Of a stretch of 64,000 nucleotides of DNA, positions 35,291-44,556 are shown one piece after another. Location: contig JBBRMR010000018.1 in the NCBI GenBank assembly GCA_038230735.1, forward strand, positions 9,883-73,882, in the 5' to 3' direction. This DNA is from Arcicella sp038230735 (GTDB taxonomy: Bacteria; Bacteroidota; Bacteroidia; Cytophagales; Spirosomataceae). Below the pieces are notes generated by a model, which was given only the letters and a program-made list of their open reading frames with translations, made no database searches and was not told where the DNA came from. Numbering within the stretch: the stretch's first letter is position 1; the number at the start of each line of letters is the position of its first letter. The translations under genes were made by a program, and so were the position numbers.

Positions 35291-36463
35291 ATGAACAACA
35301 ATTTCTTTTGGACATTATATAACGACAGATTATTTCAAATCGTTGTTTCGGCAATGGTAGCCTGTGCTTCCTCTATCACAGCCATCCCTGTTATCATCAA
35401 AATTTCAAGATTGAAAAATTTAATGGCTGACCCTGGCGAACGAAGTTCACATATTACAAAAACGCCTACATTGGGCGGTGTGGCTATTTTCGCCTCCACT
35501 TTGGTAAGTTATTTCCTCTGGGAAAATCCCGATGAAGGACAGTTAATCCACCTTTCTTTTTCGGCAATTATTATTTTATTCTTCTTGGGTGTTAAAGACG
35601 ACATCTTAGTATTATCACCCAAGAAAAAAATGTTTGTGCAGATTGCTGCTTCGACCTTAGTGGTAATTTTGGCTGATTTAAGGATTGAAAACCTGTTTGG
35701 AATCTTTGGAGTGAATGAAATTCCTTATGTAGTGAGCTTAATTTTGACAGTTTTTGTGTTCATTGCTTTGATAAACGCCATCAATTTGATTGACGGAATT
35801 GATGGTTTGGCGGGTGGCATTGGGATGATTGCAGGGGGAATGTTTGGGCTATGGTTTTTCTTGAATAAACATTATGCCTTAGCGAGTTTGGCGGCTTCGA
35901 TGACGGGTTCGTTAGTTGGTTTTCTTAGATTTAACTATTCCAGAACCTCCAAAATTTTTATGGGAGATACAGGCTCATTGATTGTAGGTTTTTTATTGAC
36001 GATGTTTGCCGTAAAATTTATTCAATTAAATATTCAATATCGTTTCGATCCACATTCTTCATTCTCCGCTCCAATTTTGGCAATCGTGGTTTTGATTGTT
36101 CCCATCTTTGATACACTCAGGGTTTTTATTGTGAGATTAAAAGACAAAAAATCTCCTTTTATTGGTGATAGAAACCACCTGCACCACATCTTGATTGATA
36201 GCGGTTTGAGTCATTTCCAAACTTCCGTTATCCTTTGGTCATTCACTTTGGTATCAACAATTTTGTTTATCAGCATCAGTAAAACGACTGATAATACAAC
36301 TTCGCTTTATATTTTAATTGCCCTTTTTGCGGTATATATGTTTGTTGCCCACATTCTGAAAGACAACAATACTAAAAAACAGGAACTTATGACAAAGCAA
36401 GACATTGAAGCAAGCGATAAATCAATTCCTGAAAAAAGACAGGGTGAATTTATTACTTCATAA
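35291..36463 (+). CDS. Undecaprenyl-phosphate glycosyl-1-phosphate transferase (WecA/MraY-like)
   Basis: A 390-residue polyprenyl-phosphate sugar-1-phosphate transferase with ~11 transmembrane helices. Visible motifs: DPGERSSHITKTPTLGGVAIF, GVKDDI (the D-D pair), NAINLIDGIDGLAGG, FMGDTGSLIVGF and RNHLHHILIDSG (the H-x-H-H block specific for WecA-type). It starts lipid-linked repeat-unit assembly at the cytoplasmic face. Probably the initiating enzyme of this locus. A strong terminator follows. Confidence 0.93.
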   Translation: MNNNFFWTLYNDRLFQIVVSAMVACASSITAIPVIIKISRLKNLMADPGERSSHITKTPTLGGVAIFASTLVSYFLWENPDEGQLIHLSFSAIIILFFLGVKDDILVLSPKKKMFVQIAASTLVVILADLRIENLFGIFGVNEIPYVVSLILTVFVFIALINAINLIDGIDGLAGGIGMIAGGMFGLWFFLNKHYALASLAASMTGSLVGFLRFNYSRTSKIFMGDTGSLIVGFLLTMFAVKFIQLNIQYRFDPHSSFSAPILAIVVLIVPIFDTLRVFIVRLKDKKSPFIGDRNHLHHILIDSGLSHFQTSVILWSFTLVSTILFISISKTTDNTTSLYILIALFAVYMFVAHILKDNNTKKQELMTKQDIEASDKSIPEKRQGEFITS

Positions 36464-36464
36464 C

Positions 36465-36503
36465 AAAACAACCCTCAAATTATAGAAATTTGAGGGTTGT
36501 TTT
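36465..36503. terminator. Bidirectional terminator between convergent genes
   Basis: AAAACAACCCTCAAAT pairs perfectly with ATTTGAGGGTTGTTTT around a 7-nt loop. It ends the plus-strand polysaccharide block and the PP2C-like gene on minus. Confidence 0.92.
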
Positions 36504-36515
36504 TAAATTCAATTC

Positions 36516-37655
36516 TCAATTTTTTTCTAATTTCTTTCTGCTTTCATTCAATTTCTTATCAATTCTCCCCAAAACGGCTTGGCTATTTTTGAGCTTTTCA
36601 GCCGCTACAGTATTTCCTGAACTTACTAAGGCTTCGAGGTCAGATTTTATCACAACCCATTTTTCCTTTTGTTGAAGCAAAGCGTTGTAATTCTGTTCTT
36701 CTTTTGCAGCATCGAAAGATTGGCTTGCTGATGGTGATGTTTCACTTGAAATATCAGAATTAGCATCGCTTTTGGAATTATTGGAAGAATTTTTACTTGT
36801 TGATTTAGTAATTGATTTTTCAGAAGAACTTGATGTTGATTTGGATTCTCCCTCGAATTTTTTTGCGGAAATGTTGGCGAAATCGTCCTTCTGTTCGGGC
36901 GAAATGGCTTCTACGGTTTTCTTCTCTTCCACAAATTCTTTGGTGATGGTATCATTTGCCTTTACCAACTCTACTGAATCTTTATTGATAAAAGGAACAG
37001 TATCTTGAATGGCAACCATGCTACTTTTGCTAAATGGATTAGAGAAATCAAACTTATTATTTTTAACTAACCACGCAAATCCTACACCAACTGCTAATAA
37101 AAGCAAAGGTAAAACATACCAAATTGGATTCGATTTAGCGGTATTTTTAAAGGTAGTATTAGTATCAACAATGGGGGTTGGCGTGATAACCTTCTGATTA
37201 TTAATCACTTCCATCACCACAATATTGTGTGTATTTTCGGTAGAAGTGGCATTAGCAATCTTTAAAAGATTTTGACAAGCATTTTCAGAACCCACACTTT
37301 GTTGTAATAACTCATCAATTTCATTATCAGATAAATTTTGACGCAAAGAATCGCTACAAATTAATAATTTGTCGCCTTCTTCTAAATGAAAACTGATAAT
37401 TTCTAATTTTGATGGACGAGCCAAAAATTGAAGTTTTTGACCTTTCCTACTCAAATAACAGTGGGTGTCGCTAATCCAATTCATCAAGGAGGTGTCTCCC
37501 AATTCCCACGAAACTTGCAGTTCGTTGTCAGGATTTGCATCTTTGGCGATTTTTGTTCCAAATTGATAAATTTGTAAAATTGAATCACGCAAAGCTCGAT
37601 AAGTTGCCTCTGAATCATTCGGATTGGGGGCATTTTCAAGTGAATTTATATCCAT
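36516..37655 (-). CDS. Membrane protein with a PP2C-like partial domain
   Basis: A 379-residue protein. Residues ~45-155 resemble the C-terminal half of a PP2C phosphatase: SWELGDTSLMNWISDTHCYLSRKGQKLQFL, then EEGDKLLICSDSLRQNLSDNEIDELL and ATSTENTHNIVVMEV. The N-terminal half with the DGMGG metal site is missing and the usual DGL..D and RDN aspartates are replaced (SDSL, ENTHN), so it is probably not an active phosphatase. One transmembrane helix follows (~180-197, WYVLPLLLLAVGVGFAWLV), then a ~180-residue Ser/Lys-rich, coiled-coil-like periplasmic part. Function unknown. Confidence 0.65.
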   Translation of the reverse strand: MDINSLENAPNPNDSEATYRALRDSILQIYQFGTKIAKDANPDNELQVSWELGDTSLMNWISDTHCYLSRKGQKLQFLARPSKLEIISFHLEEGDKLLICSDSLRQNLSDNEIDELLQQSVGSENACQNLLKIANATSTENTHNIVVMEVINNQKVITPTPIVDTNTTFKNTAKSNPIWYVLPLLLLAVGVGFAWLVKNNKFDFSNPFSKSSMVAIQDTVPFINKDSVELVKANDTITKEFVEEKKTVEAISPEQKDDFANISAKKFEGESKSTSSSSEKSITKSTSKNSSNNSKSDANSDISSETSPSASQSFDAAKEEQNYNALLQQKEKWVVIKSDLEALVSSGNTVAAEKLKNSQAVLGRIDKKLNESRKKLEKN

Positions 37656-37826
37656 TTGTAAGGAAAACTGTTTATACCCAAACAGGCGAATTCTGGGTGT
37701 GTTTAAGTTTTTATCATAAGTTTTACAAAAAATATGCCGAAAAAATGTTTTATGTAATTACAGAAATAAAAATGACAAGAATAGTGATTTCAATGTACTG
37801 ATTTTTAATTACTTAACAGCAAATTA

Positions 37827-39002
37827 CTATGAGTCAAATAATTCAGTAATTGATTTTTTAAATTGGTTTTCAAATATATCACTCTCGAAATTTTCAACAT
37901 AATTTACACTCATTTTTTCTCTAAAAGCACTCGCATTTTTAGCGAAAAAGTTGTCATGAATAATATGAATCGGAAAAGAATTTATAGGAAAATATTCATT
38001 TCCAGATGCATTTTTAAAAAAGCAAAGTGTATTGGTTTTAACAGAAGACAAATGTGCAGGAAAAGAATCTAATGTGATAGCTCCCTTTGAATGTTCAAAA
38101 AGATTGATGATTTGCGGAATTGATAAAGTTTTCGTGGCTTCAGTGATATTATTCGGATATTTTACTCGAAGACTATCAGCTAACCCTCTATTAAAATCTG
38201 TTACTCCACATATAATCAATTGAATATCAGCGAATTGATGTAAAATCAATTCAGTAATTTTATACCAAAAATCGTATGGAAACATTCTTTCTGGATTGCC
38301 CGTTTCGGGAAAAAATATGAGATATTCTGGCTGAATTTTTAAGTTTTGCTTCACCTCAAAATTATTCAATATCACAGGGTCAATAACATGACTATCCACA
38401 TCAACACCAATATTTTTCAATCCCTGAACCTGCACATCAATCGTATGGGTGCCATTTTGGAGTAGGAAATATTCTTTGTCCAAAAAACCTCCTAAGCCAC
38501 GTGTGCCAAAGCCGCATTTTTGCTGAATATTTAGAAAAGGTAGAATTTGATTGGCATTATAGGCAGAATATCGAAAATCAAACGAATGAGAATATTTTTC
38601 ATTTTTTAGAGACTTGATTAGCGAAAAAATATCTTTCAAATAAAAAAAATATTTCTTGACAAAGGAGATTGACTGACGATTATTCTGGAAATGGTCGAGG
38701 TAAAATATGTTATCGTATAATGGATTATTTTCAATTAATACTTTGCACCACCGACCCGCCACAAGATGAATTTCTACATCTGGATGCTTGATTCTGAGGG
38801 TATTAATCATGTAACCCATCATCAGCATATCACCTAAATGACCATAATTGAACAATAAAATCTTCTGGGGAGTTATATCATCACTATTTTTTTTGTAGCC
38901 ACTAATGGCAAGAATTGTATCCACAAAAAAGTCAATCATTAAAAATCTCAACTTCGCCGGTCTATTTCCACAATACTCTCTTTTCTTCATAACTAATTTC
39001 AT
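37827..39002 (-). CDS. Glycosyltransferase family 9 (heptosyltransferase-like)
   Basis: A 391-residue GT-B protein: KILLFNYGHLGDMLMMGYMINTLR is the typical start of GT9 (with the conserved GD), followed by VEIHLVAGRWCK, PETGNPERMFPYDFWYKI and DSFPAHLSS near the donor site. Enzymes of this family add heptose or other sugars to lipid A core or O-chain. The 41-bp overlap with the preceding GT9 gene suggests the real start is M22 (38939). A tandem partner of the next GT9. Confidence 0.85.
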   Translation of the reverse strand: MKLVMKKREYCGNRPAKLRFLMIDFFVDTILAISGYKKNSDDITPQKILLFNYGHLGDMLMMGYMINTLRIKHPDVEIHLVAGRWCKVLIENNPLYDNIFYLDHFQNNRQSISFVKKYFFYLKDIFSLIKSLKNEKYSHSFDFRYSAYNANQILPFLNIQQKCGFGTRGLGGFLDKEYFLLQNGTHTIDVQVQGLKNIGVDVDSHVIDPVILNNFEVKQNLKIQPEYLIFFPETGNPERMFPYDFWYKITELILHQFADIQLIICGVTDFNRGLADSLRVKYPNNITEATKTLSIPQIINLFEHSKGAITLDSFPAHLSSVKTNTLCFFKNASGNEYFPINSFPIHIIHDNFFAKNASAFREKMSVNYVENFESDIFENQFKKSITELFDS

Positions 39003-40014
39003 TCTTTATTACATCCCAAACCTCATCATAGCCCAATTCTGAACACGGCTGCCCTTTTTTGACAATAAAAGTAGCATTCGACTCGTCTTGATAATTTCCT
39101 GAATACGGCATATAATCTTCAAAATCTCCTAATTTTCCAAATAATAAAATTCCATAAGTCCCAACGGCATTGGCAAAATGGGCTGGTCCGCTATCAATCC
39201 CTATAAAATAATCGGCTCGTTTTATCACTTCGGCAGTCTCTAACAGCGATAATTTTCCACAAAAATTATGATATTGAGAATGATAAATATTTAAGGTACT
39301 TTTTAATCCGATTTCGATTACATGATAGTCAAATTCACTTAAAAGGTCAGAAACTAATTTTTCCCAATAATAAATCTGCCAGTCTTTGGGCGAATAATTG
39401 GAATGGCAATGTATAACGATAAATCTATCGGGCAAATTTAATTGATTAATTGATGTTTCTACTGCCAGAGGAATATAAATTTTAGGGGGATATTGAACCG
39501 TTGGCAATCCACTAACTTTGGCAAATACATCCAATATATTGCCATGGTCAAAATAATTATTGGTTAATATATTTTTAGATATGGCTAAGGGATTTTGGAG
39601 CGTTTTCTGCAAATAATTATACCTTCGTAAGCCCGAAAGATGACAGTTTAGGAAAAAATCGAAAGTATTAAACTTCGTCAGCAAAATGGAGTAAAATACA
39701 CTGTATTCTTCAATAACAGCATCTATATGAGGATTAAAATCCAATAATTCTCGATACGGTTTTCTAACAATCCAATAAACTTTTGAGTGAGGATTTAACT
39801 TTTTAATTTCCGCCGAAAGGGGTTCACAAGCCACAATATCACCAAAATGTTCTGCCAATAATACACCAATTATCTGTGTTTTTGGATTGAATATTTTGTA
39901 ACTTTTGATGACGATAATAGTTTTTAACCAACTCAAACATGACATTAAAATGTTGGTATATTTACGGTATCGGTATTTCCAAATTTCAACAGTGCGATTA
40001 GGTATCATAGACAT
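38962..40014 (-). CDS. Glycosyltransferase family 9
   Basis: A 350-residue GT9 protein: IGVLLAEHFGDIVACEPLSAEIKKLNPHSKVYWIV, IVIHCHSNYSPKDWQIYYWEKLV, and DYFIGIDSGPAHFANAVGTYGILLFG, the last with the D-S-G-P-x-H donor-site motif typical of heptosyltransferases. It is a second, more canonical GT9 beside the one at 37827. Both should act on the lipopolysaccharide or capsule made by this locus. ATG at 40012-40014 chosen; the MSMIPNRTVEIWKYR start is plausible. Confidence 0.87.
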   Translation of the reverse strand: MSMIPNRTVEIWKYRYRKYTNILMSCLSWLKTIIVIKSYKIFNPKTQIIGVLLAEHFGDIVACEPLSAEIKKLNPHSKVYWIVRKPYRELLDFNPHIDAVIEEYSVFYSILLTKFNTFDFFLNCHLSGLRRYNYLQKTLQNPLAISKNILTNNYFDHGNILDVFAKVSGLPTVQYPPKIYIPLAVETSINQLNLPDRFIVIHCHSNYSPKDWQIYYWEKLVSDLLSEFDYHVIEIGLKSTLNIYHSQYHNFCGKLSLLETAEVIKRADYFIGIDSGPAHFANAVGTYGILLFGKLGDFEDYMPYSGNYQDESNATFIVKKGQPCSELGYDEVWDVIKNEISYEEKRVLWK

Positions 40015-40043
40015 AAGTAGATTTCATTAGGGTATTTATCAAG

Positions 40044-41021
40044 TTAGGCAACAATTTCAAGAATTTTTCTGAAAGGTAATTGTAAGGCTTGACGAATTCT
40101 CTTATATTTTTTCACCTTTGGTGGTTTGATATAAAAACATTCAAATTGACTATAATAATCGTTAAAGTTGTCCCTTAATTGTTTGGCATAATGTTGAAAA
40201 AGAGGCACAATATCAGGTCTATTTTCAAAATTTGAACGGTTTTGGTATTTTGAAACTTCATTGGATTTATTAATCCCGTAGCCGCTAAAATGAAAGAAAA
40301 TCAGGGGTACATTATTGATAAAAAACGTGTCCGCTTTTTGCGTAACCCTTCGCTCGTGCAAGTTCCAATACGCTACGTTATAACCCGCATATTTGTCCAC
40401 CAACACCATATCTCGAAAGAAAATTGGCACTAAAACTATCCAATGCTGATCCACAAAAAGTCCGTGGCAAAGGTCTATTCGACAATCTTTTCTAAGCCTT
40501 TCCATCCACCAATCTACCATTTTATATGACTGTTTGTGTCGGCTGATGGCAATAAATCCTAAATTATAAAGTCCTGTATTGAGATGATCAATCTCACGGG
40601 TATCAAATTTATCATTTATTGGCGAAGTAATATGAGGCGTAACAATAATATGATTGGTGAGCAAATTATCGGTCATTAATTTCAAACTATCAAAGACAAT
40701 AATATCTGGGTCAAAATAGATAACATTCTGAATATCAGCACGATTCTTGAAAAAATAATCGAAATAAAAGGGTTTGACGGCGGTGTTTAATTCGGTAATA
40801 TCATAAATATCACACATGGTATCCAAGCCATCAATATTAATTTTATCAATTTCTAAGAGTTGAAATGGCGGAATTTTGTCGGCATCAAGCGTTACTTTAT
40901 CGAGTCTATCAACCAAACCAATCACAAATTCAACATCTGGATTAGTTTTCTGCAAGGACTGTCCCAAGGTTTGAGCTTGGGCTAAATAATTTATGGAACA
41001 AATGGTGAAAGCTAAGGTCAT
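40044..41021 (-). CDS. Glycosyltransferase, GT8-like
   Basis: A 325-residue GT-A-type protein. MTLAFTICSINYLAQAQTLGQSLQ is the usual first strand and helix; NVIYFDPDIIVFDSL carries a D-x-D metal motif; HLNTGLYNLGFIAISR and GLFVDQHWIVLVPIFF follow, as in GT8-like sugar transferases found in surface polysaccharide loci. The specificity is unknown. It is one base from the GT4 gene upstream, so co-transcribed. Confidence 0.72.
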   Translation of the reverse strand: MTLAFTICSINYLAQAQTLGQSLQKTNPDVEFVIGLVDRLDKVTLDADKIPPFQLLEIDKINIDGLDTMCDIYDITELNTAVKPFYFDYFFKNRADIQNVIYFDPDIIVFDSLKLMTDNLLTNHIIVTPHITSPINDKFDTREIDHLNTGLYNLGFIAISRHKQSYKMVDWWMERLRKDCRIDLCHGLFVDQHWIVLVPIFFRDMVLVDKYAGYNVAYWNLHERRVTQKADTFFINNVPLIFFHFSGYGINKSNEVSKYQNRSNFENRPDIVPLFQHYAKQLRDNFNDYYSQFECFYIKPPKVKKYKRIRQALQLPFRKILEIVA

Positions 41022-41022
41022 A

Positions 41023-42171
41023 TTATACGGTATTCAAAATCTGTACAAAAGTCTTAAAAGCAGTGTCTTGGTTATGCCTTTCAAGGGCTTTTTTTCGGGC
41101 ATAATCTCCTAATTCTTTTCTTAAAATTGGATTTTCTTTCAATTCAATAATTTTTTTTACTACTTTATTTACATCAAGATAATCAACCACAAAACCACAA
41201 TCATTTTCCACAAAATCCTTTGCACCTCCCGCTTTATCAAAGCAAATTATTGGTTTGGCTAATATTGCCGCCTCTAAAACTACCAATGGATACGGATCTT
41301 CTCTGGAAGATACAAAAAAGACATCAAAAGCATCCATAAAATCAAGCGGATTATCAATTGAGGCTTGAAAAATAACGTTCTTTAAGCCTAATCTATCCTT
41401 ATCAGTCTGAAAAATTTTGTACTCAATTTCGGTATTTTGCCCGCCCACCCAAAAAAAATAAATGTCTTTCTTATCCTTCAATTGATTGGCAACTTGCAGA
41501 AAAATATCAACCCCTTTTCTCAAATCTACCGTTCCCATTCCCCCCACTAAAAAGGCATTCTCTGGGATATTATACTTAGTTTTGAGAGTGGTAATCTTAG
41601 AAATTGAACTTTCAAAACTTAAAGCTGAATCAGGCAATAATGACGGTAAAACCTTAATTTTGGTTACATCAATACGATAATTTTTAATGAGATTTTCCTT
41701 AACTGATTCAGCACAAGCAATGTATGATTTCGTAAATTTTAAAGTATTTTGAAATAGTTCAGCGGTTGTATATTGCTGAATTCCCATTTCAAGTTCATGA
41801 ACGTATGTCGAAATTGGGACTTTTAATGTATGTAATTTCCCTAATAAATCACCATTAGTAACGGTGTTTGAGATAATTAAGTCAAATTTCTGTTCCTCTA
41901 ATTGCTGCAACAAATCTTGCTGATAAGAATTTTTATTGAATAATTTATCAGCAATTTTTCTAACTAAAGACATCCGAATATTTATGCTTTTTATATTCCA
42001 ATAGTAAGTTGTAGATATTAATTCAAACTCTTTTTCCATAATCCCTCCTTCTTTCAGTAAAATAGAAAACTCGAAATTTGGATGATTTTTCAATAATTTC
42101 AAGAATCTAAGTAACAATATTTGAGCCCCCGCCCGATTGGCATCATGACTTACAAAAAGGATATTTTTCAT
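41023..42171 (-). CDS. Glycosyltransferase family 4
   Basis: A 382-residue GT-B enzyme. FVSHDANRAGAQILLLRFLKLL is the N-terminal glycine-rich loop region; donor-half features are FLVGGMGTVDLRKGVDIFLQVA, YFFWVGG and the E-x7-E block REDPYPLVVLEAAILAKPIICF. It belongs to the minus-strand half of the locus together with the GT8-like and two GT9 genes. Sugar specificity unknown. Confidence 0.9.
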   Translation of the reverse strand: MKNILFVSHDANRAGAQILLLRFLKLLKNHPNFEFSILLKEGGIMEKEFELISTTYYWNIKSINIRMSLVRKIADKLFNKNSYQQDLLQQLEEQKFDLIISNTVTNGDLLGKLHTLKVPISTYVHELEMGIQQYTTAELFQNTLKFTKSYIACAESVKENLIKNYRIDVTKIKVLPSLLPDSALSFESSISKITTLKTKYNIPENAFLVGGMGTVDLRKGVDIFLQVANQLKDKKDIYFFWVGGQNTEIEYKIFQTDKDRLGLKNVIFQASIDNPLDFMDAFDVFFVSSREDPYPLVVLEAAILAKPIICFDKAGGAKDFVENDCGFVVDYLDVNKVVKKIIELKENPILRKELGDYARKKALERHNQDTAFKTFVQILNTV

Positions 42172-42247
42172 TTATAAAATTAGTAAGGGTATTTCACTCA
42201 AATACTACCGTAAAATAAACTTTGAAGGTCAATTATAAAGTGCATCG

Positions 42248-43057
42248 TTAGTCAATAAGTTGATGTCGATACTTTCCAATCGTTTTTTCTAAGACATCGT
42301 GGTATATCAATTCAAAATATTTATCTAAATTTTCAAACATCTCCATTCTATTCTTGAGAAAAAACTGGTTTTGTGGCGTGTGAATATTGGTCATTCCTCC
42401 GCTGTGTTTTCGGTAACACCCCATAGTTTCTGGAAAATATTTTATTTTGCCGTATTTTGCCACTTCAATAAAAATCCCTAAGTCTCCACTCGCTGATTTC
42501 CACCACCAATCGGGCATTCCTTGCTTGAAAACATTTCTAAAAACGGTGCTGGCAGTTCCCAAAAACCAAGATTCATCTCGTAATAAATCTTCCAAAGTAG
42601 AGGTATCCCGTTGATATTCAGCATTAAATTCGTGGCTTGGAGAATTGTCTTGATAAATTACTTCTAATTGATGATGGCAGAGGGAATATTCTTTATTGTC
42701 CTCTAAAAAGTTGTATGCTTTTTGCAGTTTCAAAGGGTCTGTCCAATAATCATCTCCTTCACACAAGGCTATATATTCGCCCTTGCATTGCGAAAAGAGA
42801 AAACCAACGTTGTTTTTCCCTCCTAATTCTCTGGGTTCTGAAGGTCCTAAGTTGTTAGGGTGTAAAAATACCCTAATTTTATTAGGAAGTTTACCAGAAA
42901 ATTGCTTGATTATCAAAGCATTATCATCCCTTGAAGCATCATCGCCAATCACAATTTCAAACTCAAAATCCGTTATTTGCCTCAGAGCCCCTTCCAATGT
43001 TTGGGCGATAAATTTTCCATGATTATAGGTTGGTATGAGAACGCTGAGTTCGGGCAT
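42248..43057 (-). CDS. Glycosyltransferase family 2
   Basis: A 269-residue GT-A enzyme: ELSVLIPTYNHGKFIAQTLEGAL, IVIGDDASRDDN, and GEYIALCEGDDYWTDPLKLQK with the D-D metal motif and the WTDPLKLQ signature common to O-antigen GT2 proteins. First gene of the minus-strand half of the polysaccharide locus, divergent from sucC. Confidence 0.92.
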   Translation of the reverse strand: MPELSVLIPTYNHGKFIAQTLEGALRQITDFEFEIVIGDDASRDDNALIIKQFSGKLPNKIRVFLHPNNLGPSEPRELGGKNNVGFLFSQCKGEYIALCEGDDYWTDPLKLQKAYNFLEDNKEYSLCHHQLEVIYQDNSPSHEFNAEYQRDTSTLEDLLRDESWFLGTASTVFRNVFKQGMPDWWWKSASGDLGIFIEVAKYGKIKYFPETMGCYRKHSGGMTNIHTPQNQFFLKNRMEMFENLDKYFELIYHDVLEKTIGKYRHQLID

Positions 43058-43226
43058 GATTTAGTTAATGGTAAATTGGTTATTCTCACTATCGTTGATT
43101 AATGTTTAACACAAAATTACAAATTTGAAGTTGGATAGTAAATAAATACCTCATAAAACTCATAATTAAAGAGTTTGTCAGTAATTTAGTGGTCGAAATC
43201 ATTTCGACTAATAACAATTTTATCGC

Positions 43227-44426
43227 ATGAATATACACGAGTATCAAGGAAAAGACATTTTGAAAAGCTATGGTGTCCGTATTCAAGAAGGCATTGTGGT
43301 GGACACGCCCGCATTGGCAGTGGAAGCTGCCCGTGAATTGACTGCTCGCACGGGAACTGGTTGGCACGTTATCAAAGCACAGATTCACGCAGGTGGTCGG
43401 GGTAAAGGTGGGGGGGTCAAATTGGCTAAAAACTTGGATGAAGTCCGTCAAAAATCGGAGGAGATTTTGGGAATGCAGTTAATCACCCATCAAACTGGTC
43501 CAGAAGGAAAGAAAGTTAGTAAAGTATTAATCGCTGAGGACGTTTATTATCCTGGTGTTTCTGAAGTAAAAGAATATTACGTTTCAATCCTTTTAGACCG
43601 AGGAAAGGCTTGTAATGTAATCATGGCTTCAACGGAAGGCGGAATGGATATTGAAGAGGTCGCAGAACACTCGCCCGAGAAAATCATCAAAGAATGGATT
43701 GACCCACGAGTTGGTTTACAGGCTTTTCAGGCTCGTAAAGTAGCTTTTGCTTTGGGACTTTCGGGCGATGCTTTAAAGGAAATGGTGAAATTTATCCATG
43801 CTCTTTATAAGGCTTATGTCGAAACTGATTCTTCGATGTTTGAGATTAATCCTGTTTTGAAGACTTCGGACAACAAGATTTTAGCGGTTGATGCCAAAGT
43901 AAATTTGGATGATAATGCTCTTTATCGCCATCCAGATTTTATTCCTTTGCGTGATGTAACGGAAGAAGACCCCTTGGAAGTTGAAGCATCGGCAAATGAT
44001 TTGAACTACGTAAAACTTGACGGAAACGTAGGTTGTATGGTAAACGGGGCAGGTTTGGCAATGGCAACGATGGATATTATAAAGTTGTCTGGTGGCGAAC
44101 CCGCTAATTTCCTTGATGTTGGGGGTGGAGCAAATGCGAAGACGGTTGAAGCGGGTTTCCGTATTATCTTGAAAGACCCAAATGTGAAAGCAATTTTGAT
44201 TAATATTTTTGGAGGAATCGTTCGCTGCGACCGTGTTGCTACGGGTGTGGTTGAGGCATATAAAGCAATTGGAAATATTCCAGTACCCATTATTGTTCGT
44301 TTGCAAGGAACAAATGCTGCCGAAGGGGCAAAAATCATTGACGAATCTGGTTTGAAAGTATTCTCTGCCGTATTGTTGAAAGATGCCGCAACTAAGGTTG
44401 AAGAGGTTTTGAAAGGAATGGCTTAG
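43227..44426 (+). CDS. sucC: Succinyl-CoA ligase (ADP-forming) subunit beta
   Basis: A 399-residue TCA-cycle enzyme subunit that makes ATP or GTP from succinyl-CoA with SucD. MNIHEYQGKDILKSYGV, the ATP-grasp region VIKAQIHAGGRGKGGGVK, EINPVLKT, LDGNVGCMVNGAGLAMATMD, FLDVGGGANA and NIFGGIVRCDRVA are diagnostic. The alpha subunit gene (sucD) is not next to it, which is common in Bacteroidota. A terminator follows. Confidence 0.98.
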   Translation: MNIHEYQGKDILKSYGVRIQEGIVVDTPALAVEAARELTARTGTGWHVIKAQIHAGGRGKGGGVKLAKNLDEVRQKSEEILGMQLITHQTGPEGKKVSKVLIAEDVYYPGVSEVKEYYVSILLDRGKACNVIMASTEGGMDIEEVAEHSPEKIIKEWIDPRVGLQAFQARKVAFALGLSGDALKEMVKFIHALYKAYVETDSSMFEINPVLKTSDNKILAVDAKVNLDDNALYRHPDFIPLRDVTEEDPLEVEASANDLNYVKLDGNVGCMVNGAGLAMATMDIIKLSGGEPANFLDVGGGANAKTVEAGFRIILKDPNVKAILINIFGGIVRCDRVATGVVEAYKAIGNIPVPIIVRLQGTNAAEGAKIIDESGLKVFSAVLLKDAATKVEEVLKGMA

Positions 44427-44556
44427 TGATTGGTTATTGATAATTATATTAGACCAATATGTAAAAAAAAGCGTAGCAGACCATTTGCTACGCTTTTTTG
44501 GTTCTTGAAATCAACCTTTAATCAATAATAAATTACCAGTAGCCAATTTCCAATCC
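44425..44556. repeat. Degenerate paired arms (TTGGTTATTGATAATTA) around a terminator
   Basis: TAGTGATTGGTTATTGATAA (44426 onward) and the opposite-facing TTTAATCAATAATAAATTACC with GTAGCCAATTTCCAATCCC (44516-44554) bracket the sucC terminator. Similar to the groES-groEL element. Confidence 0.45.
44463..44499. terminator. Terminator between sucC and the M48 gene
   Basis: AAAAAAAAGCGTAGCA pairs with TGCTACGCTTTTTT around a 7-nt loop; A- and T-tracts make it work for both convergent genes. Confidence 0.9.

Noticed and set aside
36516..37801. Search for the missing N-terminal half of the PP2C domain upstream of 37655
   Set aside because: No frame in 37656-37801 encodes a DGMGG-like motif, so a simple frameshift does not explain the half domain.
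43881..44338. Long minus-strand frames opposite sucC
   Set aside because: Shadow of the sucC coding pattern, not matching any family and lacking a start context.
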